NCBI RefSeq assembly: GCF_017353175.1
Contig: NZ_JAFMYW010000012.1
Coordinates: 186,001 to 250,000, forward strand
DNA length: 64,000 nucleotides
From: Fibrella forsythiae
GTDB taxonomy: Bacteria > Bacteroidota > Bacteroidia > Cytophagales > Spirosomataceae
Direction: 5' to 3'
Made by a program: the position numbers and the translations under genes. Below the pieces are notes generated by a model that worked only from the letters and a program-made list of their open reading frames with translations, had not been told where the DNA came from and did not search any database. Positions 9,389-19,123 of this stretch are shown here, in pieces; the first letter of the stretch is position 1; each line of letters opens with the position of its first letter.

Positions 9389-9679
9389 ATGATTACCCAC
9401 ACCGTTTTCTTTACCCTGAAACATCCGTCAGACTCTACTGAAGCGAACCAATTTTTCGATGCTGCCCGGGAATTAGCCGCCATCCCGGGCGTACAGCAGT
9501 TTACCTGCCTGAAACAGATCAGTCCGAAAAACAAGTTTGACTTTGGCCTGTCGATGGTATTCGATACGCAGGCGCTCTATGATCAGTACACGAATCACCC
9601 AGACCATACTCGCTTCGTTGCCCAATATTGGACAAGCAACGTGGCCGATTTTATGGAGATCGATTATCAATCATTCTAG
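9389..9679 (+). CDS. Dabb (stress-responsive A/B barrel) family protein
   Basis: 96-residue small alpha/beta-barrel protein. The opening ITHTVFFTLKHP, the central PGVQQFTCLKQISPKNKFDFGLSMVF and the end HPDHTRFVAQYW are typical of Dabb proteins, which form dimeric ferredoxin-like barrels. Their functions vary and are mostly unknown. The ATG at 9389 gives the full domain. It lies between an exported sugar isomerase-like gene and an alpha-L-rhamnosidase gene, 42 bases before the latter's likely start, so it may belong to a glycoside-utilization operon. Confidence 0.85.
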   Translation: MITHTVFFTLKHPSDSTEANQFFDAARELAAIPGVQQFTCLKQISPKNKFDFGLSMVFDTQALYDQYTNHPDHTRFVAQYWTSNVADFMEIDYQSF

Positions 9680-9721
9680 AACTACCGGCCCGTAACCGAT
9701 CCCATGACGTACCCACCACCT

Positions 9722-12700
9722 ATGAAACGCCTCCCCTTTCTTCTTCTGCTGCTTTTCGTTGTCAGTACCGCATTCGCCAATGTCTCGATCGTTAACCTGA
9801 ACGTCGATTATCAGCCCACACCACTGGGCATTGATCAGGCGACGCCTCATTTTTCATGGCAAATGAAAGCACTGGATACTAAGACCGGGTACGTTCAGAC
9901 AGCCTGGCAGCTCGTCGTCACTGACTCGAAAAACCAGGTGGTATGGGACTCAAAACGGGTCAATTCAGACCTGTCGCACGGCATCGAATACGCGGGTAAG
10001 GCCCTGCAGCCCACCACCCGCTACACCTGGCGCGTCACGGTTTGGGACAATAACGGGCAAATGGCCACCAACGCATCCTGGTTTGAGACCGGTCTGATGA
10101 ACCCCGACATCACCGCCTGGTCGGGTGCAAAATGGATTGGCGGGAGCAACGATGATCTGGTGTTCTATTCGCATTACCTCTCGGTTTTCAAATTTCAGGT
10201 TGGTCTGCAATTAGACCAGGCCACCAACTCCACCAGAGCGGCGTTTGTGATAGGCGCCAATGACCGTCGACTGATGGACAAAAACCTAAATCTGATGGGG
10301 ATGCAGAACAGCCACAACCAGTGCTATATCGCCTTCGAGCTTGACATATCGACGGTAACGGATTCGCCGGATGGTCTGGCCAGACTGAACATCTACCGAG
10401 TTGGCTATGCCCCCACCGACAAAGCTGACGTTCCGTTTAAGCGCCTCGATATTCCCCAAATGCTGATCAACAACGCCAATAAATACGCGAAGCACACCAT
10501 TGGGGCCGAATGCAATTTTGGCCTGTTTGAGCTGTTCATCGATGGGAACGATGAGGCCCATAAGCTGAAAGAGAAGAACGCGGCCCCACAGTCGCCCTTC
10601 GCCGCGCGCGGTATCAACCTCAATCCGGTAGGTAGTGGCAATAACTTCATCAGCTTTCCGATGGTGGCCGATATCGGCTTTAACGTACCTGAGAAGCAGA
10701 CAGCCCATTTTTCGCAGGTGGAGATCAGAAACTTTCGGTATCCGTCTAACGCCTTATTTGCAGAAAATCTGAGTAATCAGCCATACAGCGGCATCTTTAA
10801 ATCGGGCAACCTGAGCGTTGGTAACGGACAATACACGGTGAAAGGCGGGGCGCTGATTACCGCCAACCCCAGCCGGAATGCGGCGCCAATGCTTAGAAAT
10901 ACATTTACCACGCAGGCCAAACGCATTGCCAAAGCGCGGCTGTATGTGACGGCACGGGGCATTTACGAGCTGTACCTGAATGGCAATCGGGTGAGCAACG
11001 ATTATTTCAATCCGGGCCTGACCCAGTACAACAAGCATCATATGTACCAGACCTACGATATTACGGGGGCGGTGAAGCAGGGGCAGAAGAACGCGATTGG
11101 GGCCTGGCTGAGCGAAGGATGGTGGAGCGGCAACATCACCTATAGCGGCGAAAGCTGGAATTATTTCGGCGACCGGCAGTCGCTGTTGAGCAAGCTGGTT
11201 ATTACCTACGCCGATGGTACGGAACAGATCATCACCTCAACCCCCGGCGAGTGGCGGTTTTTCAACGATGGCCCTGTTCGGTACGGTTCGTTTTTCCAGG
11301 GAGAAGTGTATGATGCCACGAAAGAAGCGCTGGTGACGAACTGGGCCACGCCCGCCTATAACGACGCCAGTTGGAAGCCCGCCGTAGAAGTGCCGCTGGT
11401 AGGTACGTCCTATCAGGGCACGTTCACCGATCCGTTGGGCCGGACGTCAACCTTCGATTATGCTGACTTTAAACTGGTTGGGCAGATGGGCGATAATGCG
11501 GGAAAAGTAAAAACCATGCCCGCCCTGAGCGTTACGGAAGTTCGCCCGACCGTGTTTGTGTACGACATGGGGCAGAATATGGTGGGCTTCCCGCAGATTC
11601 TGATCAAAAACGGCAAGAAAGGGCAGATCGTCACGATGCGCTACGCCGAGGTGAAATACCCGAATCTGGCCGAATACAAAGACAACACGGGCATGGTGAT
11701 GATGGAGAACATCCGGGCCGCACTGACCCAGGACACCTACACGCTGAAAGGCGGAGACGAAGTTATTCAGCCCCGATTCACCTTTCATGGCTACCGCTAT
11801 CTGGAGCTGACCGGCATCGACAAGGCCATTCCGGTGGCCAACGTTAACGGCATCGTTATCAGCTCAATCTCGGCGCTGTCGTCGCAGTACGAAACCTCGA
11901 ATAAGCTCGTCAACAAGCTTTGGCAGAACATTACCTGGTCGCTCCGCAGCAATTTCCTATCGATTCCGACCGACACGCCCGCCCGCAACGAACGCATGGG
12001 CTGGAGCGGCGATATTTCCGTTTTCTCGCGCAGTGCAACGTACCTGACCAACGCCGATCTGTTTCTGCGTCGGCACCTGCTGGCCATGCGCGATGTCCAG
12101 GCCGAAAGTGGTCGGTTTACTGACGTGGCTCCGATGGGTGGCGGTTTTGGCGGTACGCTCTGGGGCAGTGCCGGCATTGTGGTGGCCTGGGAAACGTACC
12201 GCCAGTATGGCGACGTGGCCCTCTTGAAGGAACATTACGACGCCATGAAACGCTACACCCAGTTTCTGGAAACAAAAGTTGACAAGACAACCGGTATTCT
12301 GAACGAAGGCCCGCTGGGCGACTGGCTGAGTCCTGAAGGAAATAAGAACGACAACACCCTGTTCTGGATGGCCTACTACGCCTATGACCTGGGCATTCTG
12401 GCGAAGGTGGCTACGGTTCTGGGGAAACCCGACGAAGCAGCTCAGTTCGCGAAACGGCAGGGCGAAATAAAAGCTACCTGGAACACCATTTATCTGGACC
12501 CAACAACGCACAGAACGATTAAATCGGGCGTAAAAACGGGCTTCATGGGAGCGCCTAATGAGCAGCAGCTGACCCAAAAAACGGACAAAGGCGAGTTGAT
12601 TGACACGCAGGCGTCATATGCGATTCCACTGGCGCTGGGCGTGGTCAATGAGGCAGGCAAACCGGCTGTTGTCCGGAACCTGAACGCGGCGATCGAGCGG

Positions 12701-13333
12701 AAGAACAAGGACGACGGCGGTGTTGAACGCCCCGCTTATTCCCTGATGACCGGCTTCATCGGAACGGCGTCGATCACCGATGCGCTTTCCGAAAATGGCA
12801 GTTCGGCCAATGCCTATCAGTTGGTACAGCAGCAGCAATATCCGTCGTGGCTTTATTCGGTAGTGAACGGCGCGACCTCTATCTGGGAACGTTTGAATTC
12901 GTATACCGTCGAGAACGGATTCGGCGGCAACAACAGCATGAACTCGTTCAACCATTACTCATTTGGGGCCGTTGCCGCCTGGATGTACAACTACTCTCTG
13001 GGCATTCAGCGCCACCCCGACAAAGCTGGCTTTAAAGAGATCATCCTGAAACCCACCCCCGACCCGACTCACAAGATGACCTTCGCCAGAGGCTACTACG
13101 ACTCTGTCTATGGCCGAATCAGTGGCGAGTGGACGTGGGAAGGAGCCAAGTGGAGGTATACCACAACGATACCGGCCAATACCAAAGCAACGCTCTACCT
13201 GCCCGCAAACAGCACAAGTCAGATTACCGAAAAGGGCAAACCGATTGATCAGCTAACAGGCGTCAGTCAGGCGAATGGCCAGATCCGTATTCCGTTAGGT
13301 TCAGGAAGCTACTCGTTCGTCATCAGTCAGTAA
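9722..13333 (+). CDS. Alpha-L-rhamnosidase, family GH78, with extra N-terminal module
   Basis: Secreted or periplasmic glycosidase releasing terminal alpha-L-rhamnose. An ATG at 9704 is in frame, but 9722 starts directly at a good signal peptide (KRLPFLLLLLFVVSTAFA), giving 1203 residues. After an Fn3-like domain comes an unusual module of roughly 200 residues (about 140-345), then the rhamnosidase N-domain, a concanavalin-like domain, the (alpha/alpha)6 barrel and a C-terminal beta domain. The catalytic stretch TDTPARNERMGWSGD near residue 755 keeps the Asp, Glu and Asp of the GH78 acid region, and the candidate catalytic base lies in ATSIWERLNSY near residue 1057. The protein is longer than most GH78 enzymes because of the extra module. 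Confidence 0.93.
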   Translation: MKRLPFLLLLLFVVSTAFANVSIVNLNVDYQPTPLGIDQATPHFSWQMKALDTKTGYVQTAWQLVVTDSKNQVVWDSKRVNSDLSHGIEYAGKALQPTTRYTWRVTVWDNNGQMATNASWFETGLMNPDITAWSGAKWIGGSNDDLVFYSHYLSVFKFQVGLQLDQATNSTRAAFVIGANDRRLMDKNLNLMGMQNSHNQCYIAFELDISTVTDSPDGLARLNIYRVGYAPTDKADVPFKRLDIPQMLINNANKYAKHTIGAECNFGLFELFIDGNDEAHKLKEKNAAPQSPFAARGINLNPVGSGNNFISFPMVADIGFNVPEKQTAHFSQVEIRNFRYPSNALFAENLSNQPYSGIFKSGNLSVGNGQYTVKGGALITANPSRNAAPMLRNTFTTQAKRIAKARLYVTARGIYELYLNGNRVSNDYFNPGLTQYNKHHMYQTYDITGAVKQGQKNAIGAWLSEGWWSGNITYSGESWNYFGDRQSLLSKLVITYADGTEQIITSTPGEWRFFNDGPVRYGSFFQGEVYDATKEALVTNWATPAYNDASWKPAVEVPLVGTSYQGTFTDPLGRTSTFDYADFKLVGQMGDNAGKVKTMPALSVTEVRPTVFVYDMGQNMVGFPQILIKNGKKGQIVTMRYAEVKYPNLAEYKDNTGMVMMENIRAALTQDTYTLKGGDEVIQPRFTFHGYRYLELTGIDKAIPVANVNGIVISSISALSSQYETSNKLVNKLWQNITWSLRSNFLSIPTDTPARNERMGWSGDISVFSRSATYLTNADLFLRRHLLAMRDVQAESGRFTDVAPMGGGFGGTLWGSAGIVVAWETYRQYGDVALLKEHYDAMKRYTQFLETKVDKTTGILNEGPLGDWLSPEGNKNDNTLFWMAYYAYDLGILAKVATVLGKPDEAAQFAKRQGEIKATWNTIYLDPTTHRTIKSGVKTGFMGAPNEQQLTQKTDKGELIDTQASYAIPLALGVVNEAGKPAVVRNLNAAIERKNKDDGGVERPAYSLMTGFIGTASITDALSENGSSANAYQLVQQQQYPSWLYSVVNGATSIWERLNSYTVENGFGGNNSMNSFNHYSFGAVAAWMYNYSLGIQRHPDKAGFKEIILKPTPDPTHKMTFARGYYDSVYGRISGEWTWEGAKWRYTTTIPANTKATLYLPANSTSQITEKGKPIDQLTGVSQANGQIRIPLGSGSYSFVISQ

Positions 13334-13498
13334 TCATGACTTGTGCAGCCTCAGTCCGAAAAGCACGTTGGCAAAGGCTGGGTACGTTCTCTTTACTGGC
13401 TACGGCTGGTTTGGCTTAAAGAAAGGGCATTCTCACTAAATCTGCTGCCCATCGCCGGCTGACCTTTGTTGCATCAATCAACTAAAAAACGGTTTGTG

Positions 13499-14464
13499 AT
13501 GAAGGCAGTTAGAATTCACGAGTTTGGTGGACCCGAGGTACTGAAACTGGAAGACGTGGAGCGGCCTGTTCCCGCGGCTGATGAAATCCTGGTGAGCGTG
13601 TATGCCAGTGGTGTGAACCCCACAGACTGGGCGATTCGGGAAGGCGGCAACGATCTGTTGAGACCTTTGTTGACGTTACCGCTGACCCCTGGATGGGATG
13701 CGGCAGGTGTTGTTGCCGAAATTGGCAGCGACGTAACCGGATTTAAGAAAGGCGATGCGGTGTATGGGGTTCCCAACTTTCCCGGCGACGGCAGCTACGC
13801 CGAGTATTGCGTAGCCAAAGCAGGCCAATTTGCGCTCAAACCGGCAAGCATTAGCTTCAATGAAGCGGCGGGGGTTCCTCTGGCTGGACTCACGGCCTGG
13901 ACGGCCCTCTTCGAGTACGGCAAGTTGCAGCCCGGACAACGTGTGCTGGTGCAGGGTGCCTCGGGGGGCGTTGGTAGTTTTGCCGTACAGTTTGCCAAAG
14001 CTAAAGGTGCGTATGTGATTGGGACCGCTTCGGCCGGCAACCTGGATTACCTGAAACAACTCGGTGCCGACGAGGCAATTGATTACCAGGACCAGTCAAT
14101 CTCAGCATTGATTAGCGACGTTGACGTTGTACTGGAAGCGTCGCCTCTTCGCAACAACACAGAGCGGTTGAAATCGGTCAGCCTACTGAAAGAAGGGGGC
14201 GTACTGGTAACCGTCAATATCGATTTGCCGTTTAATGATGCAGTGTTAACGGCACTTGCCCAAAAACAGGCCAAAGGCGAACTGGCTGCCAACCAACCCA
14301 GGCAGGACTGGTTAATCGAAATTGCCCAACTCATTGATGCAGGCAGCGTAAACGTCTTCGTCAGTCATGTGTTCCCGTTGGAACAGGTGGCTCAGGCACA
14401 CCGCGAAAGCCAAACCTGGCATGTTCGGGGCAAATTGATTCTGGAAGTGCGCCAAGAAAAATAG
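13499..14464 (+). CDS. NADP-dependent quinone oxidoreductase-like MDR protein
   Basis: 321 residues from the ATG at 13499 (MKAVRIHEFGGPEVLKLEDV), the typical start of zinc-free medium-chain reductases; an in-frame TTG at 13466 is less likely. Visible are the GroES-like N-terminal domain (YASGVNPTDWAIREGG, PGWDAAGVV), and the Rossmann domain with VLVQGASGGVGSFAVQFAKAKGAYVIGT, which binds NADPH. There are no zinc-ligand cysteines. It probably reduces quinones or activated alkenes. It is followed after 5 bases by an AraC regulator, so the two form an operon. Confidence 0.9.
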   Translation: MKAVRIHEFGGPEVLKLEDVERPVPAADEILVSVYASGVNPTDWAIREGGNDLLRPLLTLPLTPGWDAAGVVAEIGSDVTGFKKGDAVYGVPNFPGDGSYAEYCVAKAGQFALKPASISFNEAAGVPLAGLTAWTALFEYGKLQPGQRVLVQGASGGVGSFAVQFAKAKGAYVIGTASAGNLDYLKQLGADEAIDYQDQSISALISDVDVVLEASPLRNNTERLKSVSLLKEGGVLVTVNIDLPFNDAVLTALAQKQAKGELAANQPRQDWLIEIAQLIDAGSVNVFVSHVFPLEQVAQAHRESQTWHVRGKLILEVRQEK

Positions 14465-14469
14465 ACGGC

Positions 14470-15378
14470 ATGAAGCAATTTAAAACGATCAGCGAGTTTC
14501 ATACATTCAGGAATTTACCCCGGCCACTACATCCGCTGATCAGCCTCATCAATGTCGGCGACGTAACGCAGTTGCATCGCGATGAGCCGACGAATCTGGT
14601 CTTTGATTTTTATAGTATCGCCCTGAAACGGGTATCCAACGTTAGCGTGCACTACGGGCAGCAACCCTTTGATTTTACTGAAGGCGTTCTATCGTTTATA
14701 GCACCCGGTCAGGTGATCCGTCTTGCGCGTATAGATGACAACGAATCCGTTAGCCAATCGGGATGGGTGTTAAACATCCATCCCGATTTTCTATGGAATA
14801 CTACCCTGGCCAGGACCATCAGGCAATACGACTTCTGGAGCTATTCCCTGCATGAAGCCCTGTTCCTGTCGGAAAAGGAAGAAGCCACCCTTAACCACCT
14901 TATCCAGAGTATTCAGCAGGAATATCAGGCTAACATTGACCAGTTTAGCAAGCCGATCATTATTTCACAACTCGAAACGTTACTGAATTATTCCGACCGG
15001 TTTTATCAGCGTCAATTCATTACGCGGGAAAAGGCGAATCATCAGCTGCTCGACCGTTTACAAAGCCTGCTTGATGACTACTTCGACAACGATTCCTGGG
15101 ATAAAGGCGGACTACCAACGGTTCAGTCCATTGCCGATCAGCTCCACCTTTCCCCAAAGTATTTAAGTAATCTGTTACGCACGCTGACTGGACAAAACAC
15201 GCAACAGCACATTCACGACAAGCTGATCGAGAAAGCAAAAGAGAAGCTCTCAACCACCGATTTATCAGTTAGTGAAATTGCCTATACACTGGGTTTCGAG
15301 CATATACAGTCATTCAGCAAACTGTTCAAAACAAAAACAAATCAGTCTCCCCTGGCTTTTAGAGCTTCGTTCAATTGA
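14470..15378 (+). CDS. AraC-family transcriptional regulator
   Basis: 302 residues, cytoplasmic. The N-terminal about 190 residues are a cupin-like sensing domain (VLSFIAPGQVIRLAR). The C-terminal domain carries both AraC helix-turn-helix units: TVQSIADQLHLSPKYLSNLLRT and SVSEIAYTLGFEHIQSFSKLFK. It starts 5 bases after the oxidoreductase stop, and this oxidoreductase/AraC arrangement suggests the regulator controls its own operon in response to an electrophile or similar ligand. The ligand is unknown. Confidence 0.88.
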   Translation: MKQFKTISEFHTFRNLPRPLHPLISLINVGDVTQLHRDEPTNLVFDFYSIALKRVSNVSVHYGQQPFDFTEGVLSFIAPGQVIRLARIDDNESVSQSGWVLNIHPDFLWNTTLARTIRQYDFWSYSLHEALFLSEKEEATLNHLIQSIQQEYQANIDQFSKPIIISQLETLLNYSDRFYQRQFITREKANHQLLDRLQSLLDDYFDNDSWDKGGLPTVQSIADQLHLSPKYLSNLLRTLTGQNTQQHIHDKLIEKAKEKLSTTDLSVSEIAYTLGFEHIQSFSKLFKTKTNQSPLAFRASFN

Positions 15379-15395
15379 CAAACGTCGGCTTTCCC

Positions 15396-17840
15396 CTACT
15401 CGCTCTTTAGCACGTCCACCGGGTTACTCCTGGCGGCTTTCATTGTCTGCGAGCCAATCATGATAAAGGCAATCAGCCATACAACCAGCAGACCGGCCAA
15501 TAGCTCAGCAGCTTGTACGGGTACATGATACGGAAACCTGGTAAGCACCACGTTTTCGAAGAACAGGTACGTTACTGGCAACGCAATAAGCGCCGACAGC
15601 GACAGTTGGACGAGGAAACCGCGACTCAGTCCATAGACAAGGTTACCAGCGCTTGCGCCCATCACTTTGCGGATGCTGATCTCCTTCAGCCTGGTTTCGG
15701 TTGTGTAGGCCACCATCCCAAACAAACCCATCGAGGCAATTGACATAGCAAGTACTGACAGAAAGCCAATGATCTTGATCATGGCCGATAGTTCGCTGTA
15801 TGCCTCCTCTATAGCGTCATCGTAAAATTCAGCCTGCAGTGGATGAACCCGATCGATCTTCTTCCACGCCGCTTCGATCTTAGCCCTGGTCGCCAGCAGG
15901 TCAGTGCTTTGAATTTTAGCGTTGACGACCGTCTGGTCTTCGGGCGTCCAGCACATGAGGGCCACCGGCTCAATGAGGTTGTCGATCTTGCCGTAGTGAA
16001 AGTCGTTCATCACGCCAACAATGGTCATCCGGCGGGTTCCGTGGAAGCTCCTGAAGGTGATTTCCTTCCCAATGGCCTTTTCGGGGTCATTGTTACCGAT
16101 GTTGAATCGCTTCAAGACCTGCCGGTTAACAATCACTTCGGTGGCCGCTGCGGTTGTGGCGGGGCGTGCCTTGAAATTTCCCCCGGCAATGAGCTTGTAC
16201 TCATGCAACGCCATGTACTGTTGATCGACGTGGTTGGTCATGACTAGCGCAGAATCACGCGAATCGGTGTAGGTCATGTATCCACCCCAGGCATTCCCCA
16301 CGCTGGTGACGATCAGCGACCGCGATACGCCCTTTACCTCTGGTATCTCGCTCAGTTCCCTGACAAATGCGTCGGGTTTATTTCCCTGCATCGGTATATT
16401 CAGAATATTTTCGGTGTTGAAGCCAAGGTCGAAAGCAAGTATGTTTTTGTATTGCACGTAGCCGATGGCGGTTGTGGTTATAAAGATCAGGGTGAGCGTG
16501 TACTGAATCACCACCAGGGCCTGCCTGAGCGTGACGTGTTTGACTGCTTTCAGTGCCGGAGCAGCTCCATTCCTGAGCGCACTGATTGCGCTGACTTTTG
16601 AAAAGAAAAGAGCAGGTAACAAACCGGCAGTTACCCCCACCGCGACCGAAAAAACAATGAAGGCGATGATCATCATCGGGGTAAGTTCGAGCTTCACCGT
16701 ACGCTGCATCTCTGGGGCCAGACTGATCAATTGCGGCCGTAAAATCAGAAAGAAGACGAACGAAAGGAGAAGGGCCGCCAGGGAAATCAGGATTGCCTCG
16801 GCCAGAAACTGTTGCCCGATCTGTCTCTTTCCGGCGCCGATTGCTTTCCGAAGGCCTATTTCTTTGTAGCGGCGTATGGCACGGGCCATAGACAGATTCG
16901 TGTAGTTGAAACACGCCGATAAGATCACAACAAGGGCGAGTCCGCCGAGTATCCAGAGTACAATCGGAGGCATATGAGGGCCCACCGAGCCAGGCCCACC
17001 CTCAGACTGGCGGAGGCTCTCGCCGACCACAATTTCGTGTAACGGCTGAAGCTCAAGTTGGATTTTCACACTTTCATCAGCCCGGTTTTCCTCCTGGGCA
17101 AGGGCATCAAGCTGAGCCTGAATTGATGTCAGGTCGGCAGTTTCGGGCAGCAGCAGGTATACGAAGTTCGATGACACACTGGTCCATTTACCGACCTTAT
17201 CATTGCTTCTGTTAAGCTGCTCAACCGTGGCGAGTGATACCAGCGCGTCGAAGTTGATGTGTGAGAAAAAGGGAACGTCTTGCATAACGCCGGTCACCTG
17301 GTAATCGAGCGTATCGAATCTGATGGCCTTACCAAGTGCCGATTGGTTACCGAAAAGCCGTTTCGCTGCTGTCTCCGTAAGCACAATCGAGTAAGGTTCT
17401 TTCAAGGCTGTCTCGGGGTTACCTTCCAGCATCGGATAGGTAAAGACCCTGAAAAACGACGGATCTGTCCAGAAACCCTTTACTGGGATAATGTTGTCAC
17501 CAACTGTTGCATCCTGCGAAAAGTCGTTGCGCAGAATAGCCACATCTGCACCAGCGTATCGGTCAGTGCCGGTCATTTTCTGGCGGATGAGCCTACCGAC
17601 CCTTAGGGAGGAAGTAGCAAATTTGCCGCTCCGCTGGCGGTTTTCGGTCAGTATGCTGGTAATGCGATAGATGCGCGCTCCATTCTTGTGAAACCTGTCG
17701 TACGAATACAGGTCGAGCACGAAGGCAATCAGCAATAGACCAACAGACATACTAATGGCCAGACCAATGATATTGATAAACGAGAACAGCTTGTTGTGCA
17801 GCAGGTTGCGTCTCGCTGTCTTGATATAGCTCCCGATCAT
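15396..17840 (-). CDS. ABC transporter permease, MacB/FtsX type
   Basis: 814 residues with two repeats of the same architecture: a first membrane helix (LFSFINIIGLAISMSVGLLLIAFV), a large MacB-like periplasmic domain, and a FtsX domain of three helices, then a second periplasmic domain and a final FtsX domain (ISIRKVMGASAGNLVYGLSRGF). The opening IGSYIKTARRNLLHNKL is typical of a permease family greatly expanded in Cytophagales. Such proteins usually act with a separate LolD/MacB-like ATPase in mechanotransmission or export; no ATPase gene is adjacent here. The 3' end converges on the AraC gene with 17 bases between the stop codons. Function beyond this is unknown. Confidence 0.93.
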   Translation of the reverse strand: MIGSYIKTARRNLLHNKLFSFINIIGLAISMSVGLLLIAFVLDLYSYDRFHKNGARIYRITSILTENRQRSGKFATSSLRVGRLIRQKMTGTDRYAGADVAILRNDFSQDATVGDNIIPVKGFWTDPSFFRVFTYPMLEGNPETALKEPYSIVLTETAAKRLFGNQSALGKAIRFDTLDYQVTGVMQDVPFFSHINFDALVSLATVEQLNRSNDKVGKWTSVSSNFVYLLLPETADLTSIQAQLDALAQEENRADESVKIQLELQPLHEIVVGESLRQSEGGPGSVGPHMPPIVLWILGGLALVVILSACFNYTNLSMARAIRRYKEIGLRKAIGAGKRQIGQQFLAEAILISLAALLLSFVFFLILRPQLISLAPEMQRTVKLELTPMMIIAFIVFSVAVGVTAGLLPALFFSKVSAISALRNGAAPALKAVKHVTLRQALVVIQYTLTLIFITTTAIGYVQYKNILAFDLGFNTENILNIPMQGNKPDAFVRELSEIPEVKGVSRSLIVTSVGNAWGGYMTYTDSRDSALVMTNHVDQQYMALHEYKLIAGGNFKARPATTAAATEVIVNRQVLKRFNIGNNDPEKAIGKEITFRSFHGTRRMTIVGVMNDFHYGKIDNLIEPVALMCWTPEDQTVVNAKIQSTDLLATRAKIEAAWKKIDRVHPLQAEFYDDAIEEAYSELSAMIKIIGFLSVLAMSIASMGLFGMVAYTTETRLKEISIRKVMGASAGNLVYGLSRGFLVQLSLSALIALPVTYLFFENVVLTRFPYHVPVQAAELLAGLLVVWLIAFIMIGSQTMKAARSNPVDVLKSE

Positions 17841-18159
17841 GATTCAGATGAAGAAAGGATTTACAATGTATTGAATGCACGAGTAACCTGCCGCAAGAAT
17901 ACCAGGTACGTAGAGGCAATAGGAAAAAATGGGGTGAACAGGGCTAAAAATGGGATGAAGTAGACCTGCCGTTTTCACGAATAGGCATCAACTCTGCGCT
18001 AAGCTAGCCAGAAGCAATTTGCTGTGTAGTGTACTCTCCTCGCCTTGCCAGACTAACCTGCGCGCAATAAAACAGCGCAAACGGCCAAGTATAATCCAAT
18101 GGTTTTCCCTGGAAAATCAGTATGCTTGCATACTAATTAGTACAAGACATCTAAAATCC
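17841..18159. promoter_or_regulatory. Divergent intergenic region between the permease and enoyl-CoA hydratase genes
   Basis: About 320 bases between the permease start (minus strand) and the likely hydratase start (plus strand). Promoters for both must lie here. One GGTACGT motif occurs near 17908. No strong hairpin or clear TAnnTTTG box was found. A plus-strand frame is open from 18019, but its first 47 codons show no resemblance to the hydratase family. Confidence 0.45.
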
Positions 18160-18954
18160 GTGTTCGAGAACCTACTGTATTCTGTTGAAGAGGGCATTTG
18201 CCGCATTACGCTTAATCGCCCCCAGGTCTACAATGCCCTCAGTCCCGGCCTCATCAGCGATATGACCGCCGCTATCAATGCCGCTGGTGCCGACGAAGCC
18301 GTGCGCGTCATTGTGCTGACCGGAGCGGGCGAAAAAGCGTTCTGCTCGGGGGCTGATCTGAAAGAAGGATTCGCCAACGCGCAGGCATCGGGCGGTATGG
18401 CCCTGGGTAAGTCGCTGCGAAACGGCTATAACCCCATGATCATGGCCATGCGTAACGTACCTAAGCCAATTATTGGGCGGGTAAATGGTGTGGCGGCGGG
18501 TGCGGGTTTCTCGCTGGCACTGGCCTGCGACGTACTCGTTTGCAGCAATGAGGCCTACTTTAGTCAGATCTTCGTCAACATTGGCCTCATGCCCGACGCA
18601 GGCTCAACATTCTTTCTGCCCCGGCTGATCGGTTCCCAGAAAGCCTTTGAGCTGTGCAGCACTGGTAGACGGGTTTACGGCCCCGAAGCGGCGGCGCTCG
18701 GCCTGGTTAACCGATCGGTATCAGCCGGTGAGTTAGACAATGTCGTGGGGGAATTAGTGGCCTATTATGCTGCCGCGCCTACCCTGGCGATCGGTGCTAT
18801 GAAAAAAGTTTTGAATCAATCGCTCTATTCCAACCTGGCTCATCAGCTGGAACAGGAGGCTGACAATCAGGACTATTTAGGTCAAACCAACGACGTAGCC
18901 GAGGGTATTGGCTCGTTCCTGATGAAAAAAATGGCAAGATTTCAGGGCCGCTGA
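18160..18954 (+). CDS. Enoyl-CoA hydratase/isomerase (PaaG-like)
   Basis: 264 residues from a GTG start at 18160, which gives the usual family length and starts directly at the conserved fold (FENLLYSVEEGICRITLNRPQVYNALS). Crotonase signatures are clear: the oxyanion-hole segments ...CSGADLKEGF and GRVNGVAAGAGFSLALACDV, and NIGLMPDAGSTFFLPRLIG, where the Asp at the second catalytic position resembles PaaG-type ring-epoxide isomerases. It probably acts in beta-oxidation of fatty or aromatic acyl-CoAs. No other paa genes are nearby, so the exact substrate is uncertain. The stop codon lies just upstream of the tRNA-Arg promoter. Confidence 0.88.
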   Translation: MFENLLYSVEEGICRITLNRPQVYNALSPGLISDMTAAINAAGADEAVRVIVLTGAGEKAFCSGADLKEGFANAQASGGMALGKSLRNGYNPMIMAMRNVPKPIIGRVNGVAAGAGFSLALACDVLVCSNEAYFSQIFVNIGLMPDAGSTFFLPRLIGSQKAFELCSTGRRVYGPEAAALGLVNRSVSAGELDNVVGELVAYYAAAPTLAIGAMKKVLNQSLYSNLAHQLEQEADNQDYLGQTNDVAEGIGSFLMKKMARFQGR

Positions 18955-18985
18955 TTTGACAAAGCCCTTTTTTGCACTACTTTTG
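18955..18985 (+). promoter_or_regulatory. Bacteroidota-type promoter of the tRNA-Arg gene
   Basis: A -33 element TTTG (18955-18958) and a -7 element TACTTTTG (18978-18985) are separated by 19 bases, a good match to the TTTG / TAnnTTTG consensus of Bacteroidota housekeeping promoters. The tRNA begins 19 bases downstream. The -33 box overlaps the last codons/stop region of the hydratase gene. Confidence 0.75.
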
Positions 18986-19003
18986 CAATCCCAACACGGG
19001 AAT

Positions 19004-19077
19004 GCTTTCGTAGCTCAACTGGATAGAGCACCTCACTACGGATGAGGAGGTTTGGGGTTCGAATCCCTACGAGAGCA
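19004..19077 (+). tRNA. tRNA-Arg (anticodon ACG)
   Basis: 74-nucleotide cloverleaf without encoded CCA. The acceptor stem pairs GCTTTCG with CGAGAGC (one G-U), the anticodon stem CCTCA/TGAGG carries the loop CTACGGA with anticodon ACG, and the T arm contains TTCGAAT. The discriminator base is A. Its 3' end, from the T loop onward, is the left attachment site of an integrative element, and the inserted DNA leaves the tRNA intact. Confidence 0.96.
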
Positions 19078-19078
19078 C
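19064..19078 (+). other. Left attachment site (attL) in the tRNA-Arg 3' end
   Basis: TCCCTACGAGAGCAC, covering the end of the T loop, the 3' T stem, the 3' acceptor strand, the discriminator and one further base. The identical 15 bases recur at 27353-27367. The exact crossover point within the repeat cannot be fixed from sequence alone. Confidence 0.85.
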
Positions 19079-19090
19079 GAAACAGTGCCG

Positions 19091-19123
19091 AAACCCCCCA
19101 TACACAACGTATGGGGGGTTTTT
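19091..19123 (+). terminator. Rho-independent terminator just inside attL
   Basis: A 13-bp GC-rich stem (19091-19103 with 19109-19121) with a 5-base loop, followed by a T-run. It sits 13 bases after the tRNA, inside the element, so it would now end tRNA-Arg transcription in place of the original terminator displaced to 27371. Confidence 0.85.

Noticed and set aside
9250-9441. 63-codon frame before the Dabb gene
   Set aside because: It overlaps the Dabb start in another frame and has no coding character.
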